A stretch of 64,000 nt of DNA from Halosolutus gelatinilyticus (GCF_023028105.1 NZ_CP095491.1:3410001-3474000); one strand, 5' to 3'; positions 9,507 through 20,827 are shown, counted from the stretch's first letter. Notes: generated by a model not told the origin, from the sequence alone. A program made the numbers and translations.

Positions 9507-9665
9507 TATCGAGCCGCTTCGAACGGGCCGCAATTACGACTACGCATCGAGAAGTCGTTTTCGCGGGTCCGTCGCGGATTCACCGAGCCGAGAGCTCGCT
9601 ATCGCGGGTGCTGATTCCGTATCACGCTCCCCACTGAGAACAATCGTGTCGAGATTCTGTTCGAG

Positions 9666-9684
9666 TGTTCTGTAAAATAGAACA
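9666..9684. promoter_or_regulatory. inverted repeat TGTTCT-N7-AGAACA, candidate operator
   Basis: Perfect 6-bp arms around an A/T-rich centre, 157 nt upstream of the dehydrogenase start. Could bind a dimeric regulator such as the adjacent IclR protein; not demonstrated. Confidence 0.3.
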
Positions 9685-9810
9685 GGATTCTCGAAAGTCG
9701 TCCGGCCTCGGAAGCCACGGTACAGACCCCGGTCGACGAGAACGAGCGATCGGCCCGTACAGGGCCGCATCGAACGCGTATCATCGGGGTCAAACCGCCT
9801 CCTTCAATAG

Positions 9811-9820
9811 AATTATAATC
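9811..9820 (+). promoter_or_regulatory. TATA box of the zinc dehydrogenase
   Basis: AATTATAATC centred about 26 nt before the ATG at 9841, the leaderless spacing seen repeatedly in this window. Confidence 0.6.
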
Positions 9821-9840
9821 GTCGGTTAAAGAGTCGGTGT

Positions 9841-10884
9841 ATGCGCGCGCTTGCGAAAACGAGCCGAGAGTACGGCGCGATGGAACTCGTCGATCGAGAC
9901 CGACCGAAACCGGCCGCCGGAGCGGTGCTGATCGAAGTCGAGTACGCCGGACTCTGTGGCAGCGACGCGGGAATCTACAAGTTCAAATCGGCGTTCGAGC
10001 GAATGTCGCTTCCCACCGTGATCGGCCACGAATACACCGGTCGCGTCGTCGACGTCGGCGAGGACGTCACCGAGTTCGAGCGAGGCGACCGCGTCGTCGA
10101 ACGACCGATTCGCGCTTGCGGCACCTGTCACCAGTGTCGGATAGGCGACGAAAACGTCTGCCGGGACGCCGTCATCACCGGCGTCGATCACGACGGCGCG
10201 TACGCGGGCTACATCTCCGTGCCGGAGACCGCGCTCCAGCACGTTCCCAACGACGTCGATCCGCGACACGCCGCGCTCGTGGAACCGACGAGCATCGGCG
10301 CTCGGGCCGTCATCCGGAACTCGCGCGTGGACGCCGGGTCGCGCGTCATGGTCGCCGGACCCGGCCCGATCGGCCTGCTGACGGCCCAGATAGCCGACGC
10401 GCAGGGCGGCGACGTGGTCGTCGCCGGCGTCGGCAACGATACGAGCTATCGACTGCCGCTCGCCGAGGACCTCGGCTTTCGGACGCTCAACGTGGAGGAA
10501 CACGACCTCGAGGCGGCCCGCGATGAGATGACCGGTGGCGTCGGATACGACGTCGTTTTCGACACGACGGGCCATCCGTCCGGCCTGACGATGGCCGTCG
10601 ACGAGGTTCGAAAGGGCGGCCAGATCGTCGTGGTCGGACAGACCGGCGAAACGACGATGGAGTACTCGCCGCTCGTCCGCGCGGAGATCGACCTCCAGTG
10701 TTCGTACGCCTCGACCTGGAAGGACTTCGAGCGATCGTTCCGGCTGGTCGAATCCGACGATGTCGATCTCGAGACGCTTCTCGACGACCGATACTCGCTG
10801 CTCGATACCGACGAGGCGTTCGAGGCGTTTCTGGCCGGCGATACCTGCAAGCCGGTATTCGACGTTAGCGAACTCAGAGCGTAA
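9841..10884 (+). CDS. zinc-dependent alcohol/polyol dehydrogenase (MDR family)
   Basis: A 347-residue medium-chain dehydrogenase of the sorbitol/threonine dehydrogenase group. Catalytic zinc ligands are visible as C39 (GLCGSD), H63-E64 (GHEYTG) and a later Glu; the structural zinc site has C93, C96, C99 and C107 (CGTCHQC...C). The NAD-binding GPGPIG turn lies near residue 178. It would oxidise a secondary alcohol of a sugar or polyol; substrate unknown. Placement across a shared regulatory region from an IclR protein supports a catabolic role. A strong TATA sits 26 nt upstream. Confidence 0.92.
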   Translation: MRALAKTSREYGAMELVDRDRPKPAAGAVLIEVEYAGLCGSDAGIYKFKSAFERMSLPTVIGHEYTGRVVDVGEDVTEFERGDRVVERPIRACGTCHQCRIGDENVCRDAVITGVDHDGAYAGYISVPETALQHVPNDVDPRHAALVEPTSIGARAVIRNSRVDAGSRVMVAGPGPIGLLTAQIADAQGGDVVVAGVGNDTSYRLPLAEDLGFRTLNVEEHDLEAARDEMTGGVGYDVVFDTTGHPSGLTMAVDEVRKGGQIVVVGQTGETTMEYSPLVRAEIDLQCSYASTWKDFERSFRLVESDDVDLETLLDDRYSLLDTDEAFEAFLAGDTCKPVFDVSELRA

Positions 10885-11177
10885 CGCGATCACCGGACGT
10901 TCGCTATTTGCCGGCGTAGGCGGCGCGGGTTTACGCTGAATCCAACCGTGACGCGTGGCCAGTACGGCCAGCGACGCGTCCATCACCGACTTCTTCAGCG
11001 CCGGTTCGGCTGCACGCTACTCGGCGTCGACTCGCACGTAGCACGCCGACGTCGCACGGATTCACGCGCCGTGGAAGCGCGCAGTTTTCGTCGCGGCCGG
11101 AACGGTTCTGGTTACTCGTCGTTAGTTCGACGATCGTCGTAGTAATGTTTTAGTGATTAGCGATGCTCGTCCGCGGT

Positions 11178-11279
11178 ATGGAGTACGAGTGTGCTCGTTG
11201 CTCTCGAACGCTGTCCGTCCGAGAGTTTCCCCCGACCTGTCCGCACTGTAGACACGTCCCTAAACAGGGTGCCGACTAA
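11178..11279 (+). CDS. 33-residue CPxCG-type zinc-finger protein
   Basis: A short ORF, ATG to TAA, begins MEYECARC and has a second cysteine pair in TCPHC, giving a C-x2-C ... C-x2-C zinc knuckle. Haloarchaea encode many such very small zinc-finger proteins, some with phenotypes on deletion, so a gene of this size is credible. A TATA-like ATGTTTTAG lies about 30 nt upstream (around 11142-11152). No neighbour within 290 nt gives a functional clue. It is separate from the much longer ORFs that overlap it on other frames. Confidence 0.7.
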   Translation: MEYECARCSRTLSVREFPPTCPHCRHVPKQGAD

Positions 11280-12398
11280 TCGATCCACGCGTCTCAATGC
11301 TGACTCGGCCGACAGACCGGCCGCAGCGCCAGCCGACGGGCGAAATCGACGCCGTCAGAACGAGGGGACCGGAACCGAATCACCGTCTCGAAACGGGCGA
11401 AGCGAGAGGTCGCCTCTCGTCCCTCGCGCGTCGACGCCTCCCGCGAGTTTGGATCGAATCCCGGTACTCGTATCCGAACCTCCGCGTAACGGGAGTCCGC
11501 AGTATCGATCGATCGTTTCCTCTCCCCCGCCCTAGCGGAAGAGCACGAAGGTGACGCCGGATCGGCGGACCGAGCTCGAAGAAGCAGGTTCCGCGCAAAC
11601 GGAGACGGTTCGAGAAATCGTGAGGAGAACTTTCGTTGCGCCCGCATATATCAACATAACCTCGTAAAACGAATAACATCAGTTAATTTATTAATTCTAC
11701 CGAACAGCGTTCACACCGGTTGGCTGTGAAATCGAAGTCGTGTCGGTCACCGGGCAAACCAGTGGACGACCGACATCGACGGGATACGCGATGGCGACGA
11801 TATCGCGTTTCTCCCGGATTTTCGGTCGATCGTACTTGCGACGACCACCGTTCGAGACGAATTTCGTTCGGATCGAATCAGTCGACGCGAAACCGTCTCA
11901 AGTGTACGGGCAGCGCTTCTCGTTGTCGAATCCGAACTCGGACGCGTTAACTGAGGTGCGATCCGGCACACGATCGTCGATCAGCGTCGTGAACGCAGGT
12001 ATCGGCAGTCATCCGCTTCCAGCTACGACATCGTATCGAAAATAGATACAGCATTCAAAAACGATATTTCTGTAGAGAACGGAATCCGAGATTATGAAGG
12101 CTCGTGGGTGTTCTCGCCTCGCAATAGACCGCTCGAGCCGGTCGACATCGAAACCGGTTCGTGCAGTTCGGGTGCCGAGCGCGCAGGGAGCGATACGGCT
12201 CGCTCCTCGATCCGTAGCCAACCGCCGCCGACCGTCAAAATCCTGCGGAATGTCGTGCTCGTGACGAGCGGTGCGTACGGGACCGGACCTGCGAGCGGCA
12301 GAACTCTCGTCCTCGCCGGCAGCGCGGAGCTCGATCGCCGTAGCGCCACGGACGGTCTGACCCGATCCCGGGATCGGGAACGGGTCACGCCTCGTAAA
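11280..12398. other. 1.1-kb intergenic region without recognised genes
   Basis: Only Arg/Ser-rich frames without codon bias are present. An A/T-rich block at about 11645-11700 and another at about 12040-12085 look promoter-like but are not followed by a convincing gene. The right end is downstream of the BolA gene. Confidence 0.4.
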
Positions 12399-12653
12399 CT
12401 ATTCGCGCGTCGCGTCGTACTCCTCGGGCGTGTACGTCGAGAGCTCGAGTGCGTGGATATCGGTCGTCATGTGATCGTCGAGGGCGTCGTAAACCCGCTG
12501 GTGTTGCTGGACCAGCGGGAGCCCCTCAAACGAGGGTGAGACCACCGTTGCCGCGAGGTGATCGTCGTCGTGCTCGTCGCGCGCGTGCGTGACCGTCGCC
12601 TCGGCGTCCTCGAGTTCCGATTCGATGAGTTCCGCGACGTCTTCCGGCTTCAT
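12399..12653 (-). CDS. BolA-family protein
   Basis: An 84-residue protein beginning MKPEDVAELI. The order of a short N-terminal helix, an acidic HARDEHDDDHLAATVVS strand region, then FEGLPLVQQHQRVYDAL and DIHALELSTYTPEEY, is the BolA fold: the invariant His in the 'IHALELST' strand and the 'LPLVQQHQRVY' helix are present. BolA proteins work with monothiol glutaredoxins or Fe-S carriers. The longer upstream extension of this frame runs across the divergent promoter and is not used. It shares that roughly 90-bp divergent region with the next gene. Confidence 0.88.
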   Translation of the reverse strand: MKPEDVAELIESELEDAEATVTHARDEHDDDHLAATVVSPSFEGLPLVQQHQRVYDALDDHMTTDIHALELSTYTPEEYDATRE

Positions 12654-12744
12654 ACGGAAGAGGTTGCGCGCTCGCGCCAAAAACGCCGCGGTCCCGAGAG
12701 CGTCGATCGCGGCGTTTATACCGCAGCCATCCGGTGTCGACGGT

Positions 12745-13248
12745 ATGTCACTCGCGAGCGAGACGCGCCGGGCCGTCGACGAACACCCCTTTCTCGTAAC
12801 CGCGCTGCGCGCCGGCGTCGTCAATTATACGGCCGCCGCGCGGTTTCTCGACGTCGACGGCGAGACCGAGGCGGTCGCGACGGCGATCCGTCGCTACGCC
12901 GAGGAGTTACCGGTGTACGACCCCACTACGCGCGAGGTTCGCGTCAGGATGGAAAGCGGGATCGGTCCCGTCGAAGAGACTGCGGCTGCGCCCTCGGCCG
13001 ACGGGCTACTCACGGTCGGGGGCGTCACGCTCGCTCCCGGCGACGGCGATCGGACCGCGATCGTCGCGACCGGTGACGTCGAGCCGACCGCGCTCGCCGA
13101 AACGCTCCGGGCGCTCGCGATCGCGGACGTCTCGACGACGGCGGCCGCGGTCGCCGATGGGACGATGATCGTCGTGGTCGACCGGCTCGACGGAGCGATG
13201 GCCCTTCGGACGGTCGAGTCGGCGCTCGAGCGGATTCCGAGAGCCTAA
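12745..13248 (+). CDS. conserved haloarchaeal protein, DUF7523-like
   Basis: A 167-residue acidic protein starting MSLASETRRAVDEHPF. The N-terminal half (ALRAGVVNYTAAARFLDV) looks like a helix-turn-helix segment, and the C-terminal half alternates strands and helices like an ACT-type ligand-binding fold (TAIVATGDVEPTALAETL). I associate it with haloarchaeal DUF7523 from memory. The ATG at 12745 is 27 nt after GTTTATAC, a TATA-like box, so the transcript is likely leaderless; the upstream in-frame extension overlaps the BolA gene and is rejected. Confidence 0.75.
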   Translation: MSLASETRRAVDEHPFLVTALRAGVVNYTAAARFLDVDGETEAVATAIRRYAEELPVYDPTTREVRVRMESGIGPVEETAAAPSADGLLTVGGVTLAPGDGDRTAIVATGDVEPTALAETLRALAIADVSTTAAAVADGTMIVVVDRLDGAMALRTVESALERIPRA

Positions 13249-13294
13249 CTGCGCGGCTCGCCGTCCGACGCGACGACTGGCGTTTCTCGCCCGG

Positions 13295-13597
13295 TCACGA
13301 CCGGCCGCGCTGGTTCTCGAGGAGGATCACGGCCCCTCCGGCGTGTTCGTACACGATCTTGTCCGCGTCTTCGAGCCACGGGAGATCGACGTGATGGAGG
13401 TGTATCCGCAACCGATACCGCTCGTCGGACCCGTCGGCGGTCGACAGCGCGGCGACGAGCTCGTCAAGCGTTGCGACGCCGGACCGGGATTCGAGGTGCT
13501 CGAGTACGCGATTACGGCGTGTTATCGGATCGCTCCGGTCGGGCGACGAGGACTCGCTGCGCAGTACGATCGACGGGAGGTGGTCGTCCTGGATCAT
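13295..13597 (-). CDS. DUF7344-domain protein (winged-helix-like)
   Basis: A 100-residue protein starting MIQDDHLPSIV. The core NRVLEHLESRSGVATLDELVAAL followed by RIHLHHVDLPWLEDADKIVYE matches the haloarchaeal DUF7344 pattern, a winged-helix-like domain found in many putative regulators. The start is supported by a T-rich box (TTTTTACG, around 13622-13630) about 28 nt upstream. It converges with the preceding gene and lies 70 nt downstream of the broken wHTH gene. Its target is unknown. Confidence 0.75.
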   Translation of the reverse strand: MIQDDHLPSIVLRSESSSPDRSDPITRRNRVLEHLESRSGVATLDELVAALSTADGSDERYRLRIHLHHVDLPWLEDADKIVYEHAGGAVILLENQRGRS

Positions 13598-13667
13598 CGT
13601 CGGCCGACTAGACCGACACGGCGTAAAAAGGGGTTCTGACCAACGCGTCCAAGGGTGCGATCGAATC

Positions 13668-16600
13668 TCAGTCGGCCGGGTTCGTCGCGGGATGCGACGC
13701 TTCGGCCTCAGCGACGCGACGAGCGAGCATCGCACGCGTCTCCCCGGAGAGTCGATTGACGACCGCGCGTCCGTCGCGTTCGCGTTCGACGAGTTCCTCC
13801 TCCGCGAGTCGCGAGAGGTGGTGGGTGATCGTGCTCGGATCGCGGTCGAGCGCGTCCGCCAGTTCCGAACCGGTGGCCGGTTCGCGCTCGGCCAAGGCCT
13901 CGAGCACCGTCGCCGTCGACTCGTCTCTGAGCGCCGCTGCGAGTATTCGTTCGTCCTCGTCGGTCACGACGGGGTACAATCGCCGTTTCCCGCGAACCTT
14001 CGACGAGGCGACCAGCCGTTCGTATTCGAGGACCCGCAGGTGATACCGGGCGGTCGATCGCGAGACGTCCGCGTCCCGGCTCAACTCCGCGAGGTTGACG
14101 CCGGGCATCGATCGAATCGAATCGTGGAGGGTGGCGCGAGTTTCGTTCTCGAGCGGGTCCGTGTCGTCGTATCGGCTGTATCCGATTCCGAGGGCCGACC
14201 ACGGAAGGGTCTGGAAGCAGCGACGTGCGGCCGCGACCGTCGTCTGGATCTGGAACCAGAGCGACTGCAGGAGGAGCCAGACCGACGACGACGGCGTCGC
14301 GACGACCACGGGCGAGGTGCTGGTCAGCGATCGACCGACGGCCACCCCGCTCAGAGTCACCAGGGCGACGATGCCGGCGGTTTTCCCGTCCGGCGTCGGC
14401 AGGCCGCTTCCGAACGAGCCGTCGAACGCGGAGGGTGGCTCCCCGCCGGATCCGACAGGGCGGGTTCCATCCGGTTCTGACGGCGGCCCGCCGACGCGGT
14501 CGATCGCCCCTTCGGGCGGCGTGAACGCCGGTTCGACGGCGTCGGTGCCACGGCCGTTGAAAGCGGCCGATTCGTCGTCCGAAAATCGGGCGGAATCGCT
14601 CAAGACGACGTCGGACGACTGGACGGCGTTCGGTCGTTCCGAGCCAGCGTTCGAGGTCGGCGTTTCCGCCGTGAGCGCGGTCTCGCCAGGGGTGCTCGAA
14701 CTCGTACCGGAGTCGCTCGAACTCCCGAGAGTGCCCGACATGACTCCCGGTTCGGGTGCCGGCGCGGTGGTCGTGATCGACGCGTCGGAACCGCCGGTAT
14801 CGCTCGCCGCGATCGGACTCGAGGAGCGGCGATCGAGCCCCGGGGATCCGGCCGTCGCGGCTCCGAGTCCGGCGTCCGAGTCAGTCGCTGCCGCCGTGAC
14901 CGACTCGGGTTCGGCGACGGAACCCTCGATCGAGCGATCGGCGCCGGAGGCGGCGGTCGTCACGGGGTCTGATCCGTCCGGTGACGGCCGTAATACGGGT
15001 GCCGTCGTGGTCGTGCTGGTTCCGGACGTGCTGGGCGTGTCGACCGTCGGGTCGAGCCCGCGATCGATCGGTCCGGCGGTTCTGTCGTTCGGCCCAGTGG
15101 TTCCGTCGATCGGCCCCGTGGTCTCGTCGACCGGCCGATCGGTAGTCGACTCGATCGAAGGAGTTCGGACTGCCGTCCCGTCGAGGACACCCGATCCGTC
15201 GTGAGCTTCCGATCCGTCGCGAACGCCCGCGCTGGGAGCGGCGGTCGATGGTGACGCCGACGGTGCGCCGCCGATAACGGGTTCGGTGATCGGCTCCGAC
15301 TCGAGCCCTCGCGCCGAATTCGGGGGCGTCGGAGCCGATTCGACGTGCGTAGCGCTCCCGTCGATCGCGGAGGGAGCGTCGCGAACGGCGGGATCGTCGA
15401 GCGCAGAGGATTCGCCGCGAGCAGTCCCGTCGATCGACCGGATCGATGGCGAAATCCCGACGAACGAATCGTCGTCTTCCGCGGGATTCTGCGGGGGCGT
15501 CTCCGTTCGGGTTGACGGCGAGGGATCGTCCGTCAGATCTCGAACGTCAGTCGCGTCACCGAGCGACTCGCCGGCGACCGCTCCAATCGGTTCCCCGGAT
15601 TCGCCGACGGACTCGGGTGCGCGCAGCGAGCCGCGATCGGTCTCGGGCGCGTTCGTGGCTCCGCGGGCGGCGCTTTCGAGCGGCTCGGTCGCCGGTACAT
15701 CGTTGCTCGGACCGCGCGGGTTCTCGACGTGGGCGGCTTCGTCGAGACCGGCGGACGGAGCGGCGACGGCGGCTCGCTCTCCGGGGAGCCCGCCGTTCTT
15801 CGGAAGCGAACTCGCCTCGGCCGGTCGTTCGCGATCGATCGGACCGGCGCGTCGGTCGATCGACTCGCCGCCCGCGCGGTCCGGCTTCCCTTTCGCGCGG
15901 CCCGCAGCCCCTTCTGCCCGGTCCGACTTGCCGCTGACGTCCGCCGGTTTGCTTTCCACGCGGTCCGGCAGTTCGACGTGGTCCGGTTTTTCGTCCCTCT
16001 CTTCGAGCGCGCTTCCGACGTTCGCCGGCTTCCCACCCGCGTGGTCCGGCTTGTCCCCGGCGCGATCCGGTTTCGGTCCCGCCTCGATCGGCCCCATTCT
16101 GGCGTTTTTCGTGTCAGCGCCGAGATCGCCGGGCTCGCCGTTCGTATCAACCGGGGCGGTTCCGTCGGCGGGGTCCGCGCGATCCCTTGGGGGGTGCCCG
16201 GCGCGTCAGTTCCCGGCTCGTCCGCGACACCGGCTCGTCCCGGTGCGTTCCCGGCGCTCGAGCCTTGTGACGGCACCTTCGGTTCGAAATCCGCCTCGAC
16301 GGGCGTCGACTCGCGGGGTTCCGATACCTGGCTCGACGGCGTCCCGTCGTCCGAGTCGGTCGGCGGTCCAGTGCTGACCGGTCCGTCGGCTCGCTGCTGA
16401 CCGATCCGATCGGGACGATCGTCGGGTGCGGGCGACGATTCGGACGATCCGCCGTCGGTCGCGCCGGACTCGGGGGCGGTACCGACGGGGTCCGGTCCTC
16501 TCGGCGATGCGTCACCGTTCCCGTCTCCGGCGGGCTGTCCACCGCCGTTTGCTCCGCCTGTAGAATCGTCCTCGTTCGCTCCGTCAGCGGACTCGTCGTT

Positions 16601-17011
16601 GCCGTTCACTTCGCCACCGCTTTGACTGGCCGGGTTTCCGGTATCGGCGGCGTTCCCGCCGGTAGCCGTAGCATCGTCGCTACCGCCCTCGCCTCCGTTA
16701 GCGGCGGGCCTTTGCCCCGGCGAGGGATCGGCTTCGGCATCGGGTGGCCGGCTCTCCCCGCTTTCGGCGGACCCTGCGTCGTTCGCGGGGCTCCGATCGC
16801 CGGGAGCCGGGGTATCACCGCCATCGGGAGCAACCGGAGAGTCGGCTGGAGCGGCAGCCGCCACCGACGTGGTCAGCAGACATACCATCGCGAGCGCGAC
16901 CGCGACCAACACGAACCGACGCGGAAGTCGAGACCGCGTGCGCGTAACCCGGGCGCTTCTCTGCGGTGTGGTGCTGTCAGCGTCAGCGGAAGATGGGAGT
17001 GTCCGAATCAT
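13668..17011 (-). pseudogene. secreted-loop, membrane-anchored tandem winged-helix protein, frameshifted
   Basis: Two overlapping minus-strand frames together make one protein of about 1114 residues. The upstream frame has a signal or anchor segment (RFVLVAVALAMVCLLTTSVA) and an acidic Asp/Gly/Ser/Pro-rich region. The downstream frame carries Lys-Pro-Asp repeats, a long Ser/Thr/Pro-rich stalk, hydrophobic segments near GIVALVTLSGVAV and SSVWLLLQSLWF, then two winged helices (MPGVNLAELSRDADVSRSTA and TGSELADALDRDPSTITHHL). The frames join only if one base is added between about 16150 and 16205; the sole homopolymer there is G6 at 16189-16194 (C6 in the mRNA). Topology suggests an extracellular stalk coupled to a cytoplasmic DNA-binding domain. 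It may be a pseudogene, a sequencing error or a phase-variable gene. A GTG at 17098 is an alternative start. Confidence 0.75.
16189..16194. repeat. G6/C6 homopolymer at the frame junction
   Basis: A run of six G on the plus strand. Reading seven instead of six would join TDAPGTP in the upstream frame to RDRADPADGTAPVDTNG in the downstream frame without a stop; the downstream frame is blocked by TGA at 16206-16208, so the shift must occur to the 3' side of that stop. Confidence 0.7.
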
Positions 17012-17413
17012 AGGCGACGGGATCGTGGATCGGATTGAACGGGCCAGCCGAGCGCCGGCGTAGCGGACGCGGAGAGTGTAGCGGAATTGTCGATCCACGC
17101 AGGTCGCCAGCCCGTACCGACCCGCCTCGAATAAATGTAGCCGCTCATTTCTCAGACTTAGCCCGGGTTTTCGATCCGTAGCGCCGCGTTACCGCGAGAA
17201 CAGCAGCGTAAATCGTCATTACCGCCGTCGGGCGTTTATCCTCCGCTTCCTCCGTCCGGTGCAATTGATCATTACCGATCGGAGTATCCTCGCAGTCCGT
17301 GTTGGCGCCCGTTTACGACCTCTCGGTGCGGACTCGATACTCGGGGCGCCGTCGGTTTGAGCCCCGGAAACCCCATCACACCGTTTAACTTCCGTCCGCG
17401 AGAAATTAGCGCC
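17012..17413. other. divergent intergenic region between wHTH surface gene and cysS
   Basis: Contains a minus-strand TATA-like CATTTATT at about 17132-17140 for the surface protein and, at the right, GTTTAAC (about 17383-17389) about 28 nt before the cysS ATG. No gene is seen. Confidence 0.45.
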
Positions 17414-18925
<1,512 letters not shown>

Positions 18926-19053
18926 CGGCCGAGTACGACCCACGGGTTCTACTCGATCGACTCGCACCTGACCGTAGAACGTTCCTACACTGACTCGTCG
19001 GTCGAACGGACCCCGCGAAACTTATGCGTGGAGGGAGGGTCTCCACGCGTAGC

Positions 19054-19749
19054 ATGAATCGACGACCGTTCGTCGCCGCGCTCGCCACGGGGTCGATCGG
19101 CGCGACCGCCGGCTGTTTCGGGCTGTTCGACGACGCCACCTCGTTCGTCGCGTCGCCGGCGATCGTCGATCCCGATCGGGCGGCCGACGCCGGCTACGAG
19201 TACCAGGGGACCGTAGAGCGGGTCGAAACTAGGGAGGTGCCCAGAACCGACGAGACCGTCGAAGCCACGAACTACATCAGCGAGTACACGCGGACGATCG
19301 AGGTGGGCCTCGACGTGCTCGACGAGAACAGCCCCGAGGCGGGGGCGTTCGCCGTCATCACCACGCCGCAAGTCCAAATCGCGGGCCGGGATTTCAATCC
19401 CGTCGGCGACATGTCGAACGCGGAGATCACAGAGCGCATCCAGAGCCAGTACGAGGATCTAACGATCAACGGCTCGGTCGGGACTCGAACCGTCGACGGC
19501 CTCGGGCAGTCGATCGACGTCGAAACGTTCGCGGGCGAGGCGAAGTTTCTGGGACAGCAAGACGTCGACGTCTTCGTCGACGTCGCGCAACCGGACGACG
19601 GCGACGACCACCTCGTGATCGTCGGCGCGTACCCGGACGACTCCGGCCTGCTCGCGGGCGACGAGGAGGGCCGGATCGACACGATGATCGGCGGGTTAGA
19701 ACACGGCGACGACGTGCCGGTCGAGATCGTCGACGCGGACGAACGGTAA
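19054..19749 (+). CDS. DUF6517 lipoprotein
   Basis: A 231-residue exported protein. The N-terminus MNRRPFVAALATGSIGATAGC has two arginines and a lipobox ending at C21, consistent with a Tat or Sec lipoprotein. The mature part (YEYQGTVERVETREVPRTDE, then ...FAVITTPQVQIAGRDFNPVGDM) matches my memory of the haloarchaeal DUF6517 family. The ATG at 19054 follows an ACTTATGC box by about 30 nt. No function is known. Confidence 0.82.
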   Translation: MNRRPFVAALATGSIGATAGCFGLFDDATSFVASPAIVDPDRAADAGYEYQGTVERVETREVPRTDETVEATNYISEYTRTIEVGLDVLDENSPEAGAFAVITTPQVQIAGRDFNPVGDMSNAEITERIQSQYEDLTINGSVGTRTVDGLGQSIDVETFAGEAKFLGQQDVDVFVDVAQPDDGDDHLVIVGAYPDDSGLLAGDEEGRIDTMIGGLEHGDDVPVEIVDADER

Positions 19750-19807
19750 GGCGGGCCGTCGATCGGAGCCGGACTGCCAACCGGAGCGGACGCGAGGAGT
19801 CCGATTC

Positions 19808-20827
19808 TTAGAGTCCGAGCGCCGTGACGAGCGAGACCCCGCTCGCGACGGCGCCGAGGAGATAGCCCCCGATGGCGCCGCCGTTGAGCAGCGGGAGTCC
19901 CGCGTGGGGTCGGCCCTTGAGAACCATGTACATGAGGACGAGCAGACCGGCGATCGTGCCGAGGAGGGCGCCGAGCGCGGGCGCGTTCAGCACGATTCCG
20001 GGAACCGCGATCGTCCCGGCGTCGAGGAAGAAGGCCGCGCTCGCGACGAGGATCGTCGGGATGACGGCGTCGCCGAGGCCGATGAACAGCGCGTCGCGAC
20101 CGAGTTCATCATCGTCCGCCGGCTCGGCGTCGTTTCGATCGTCGTTTTCGGCGCCGGCTGCGCCGTCGCCGTCGTCGGCTGCCTTCCTGCCGCCGTCTTC
20201 GAGGACGTCGTCGGTGCTGCCCGCAGCGAGATAGGAGTACGAGAGGGTCGTCGGGACGACGAGCACGACGGGGATCTTGAGGTCCATGACGCCCTCGGCC
20301 AGGTCGAGCATGTGCTCGGTGCCGTAGACGCTGATCGCGTCGTAAACGGCGAGTACGGTCAACAACAGCAGTGCAGGAAGCAATCCGAAACTGATCCCGA
20401 ACAGCGCGGCCGCACCGGCGCCCATCAGGACGCCGGTGGTGTCGATGACGTACCACTCCGGATACCACAGCAGGGCCGCGCCGACGCCGATCGCGGCGAC
20501 GGCAGCGGGGACGTTGACGCCGGCGATCTCGGCGACCGGCGGGAGGAACTCGGTGAAAACGAACCAGGCGAGCATCACGCTGACGCCGATGATCAGGAGC
20601 CTGATGAGCCACTGGAGGTCGAACTTGAACGCCGCGAGCATGATCCCGGTCGCGACGAGGATGATCGCGAAGTAGACGATGCTGTTCGTCGGATTCTCGG
20701 GGTCGTCGACGGCCTGGCGCTCCGAGGCGTCGAACGGCTCGACCAGCGCCAGCGCGCCGAGTTGAACGCCGAGAAACAGCAGGACCGTCAAGCCGACCGC
20801 AGCGAGTACCCGTGTCCGATCGTTCAT
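19808..20827 (-). CDS. presenilin/signal-peptide-peptidase-family intramembrane aspartyl protease
   Basis: A 339-residue protein with about nine helices. The two catalytic aspartates are in VYDAISVYG (about residue 163) and GLGDAVIP (about 255), the YD and GxGD pair that defines the A22 family. The C-terminal PAL motif of the family appears altered to PLL in LPLLNGG. A hydrophilic Asp-rich loop of about 35 residues lies between the two halves. The family cleaves transmembrane substrates such as signal peptide remnants; haloarchaeal substrates are unknown. Start at 20827; the longer frame upstream is a shadow of neighbouring genes. Confidence 0.88.
   Translation of the reverse strand: MNDRTRVLAAVGLTVLLFLGVQLGALALVEPFDASERQAVDDPENPTNSIVYFAIILVATGIMLAAFKFDLQWLIRLLIIGVSVMLAWFVFTEFLPPVAEIAGVNVPAAVAAIGVGAALLWYPEWYVIDTTGVLMGAGAAALFGISFGLLPALLLLTVLAVYDAISVYGTEHMLDLAEGVMDLKIPVVLVVPTTLSYSYLAAGSTDDVLEDGGRKAADDGDGAAGAENDDRNDAEPADDDELGRDALFIGLGDAVIPTILVASAAFFLDAGTIAVPGIVLNAPALGALLGTIAGLLVLMYMVLKGRPHAGLPLLNGGAIGGYLLGAVASGVSLVTALGL

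Larger units (their letters stand above)
9175..9840. other. 666-bp divergent intergenic region between regulator and dehydrogenase
   Basis: No gene. It contains the TATA of the IclR-type gene at the left and the TATA of the dehydrogenase at the right (AATTATAATC, 9811-9820). Two inverted repeats described separately could be operators. Short ORFs on both strands lack codon bias. Confidence 0.5.
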
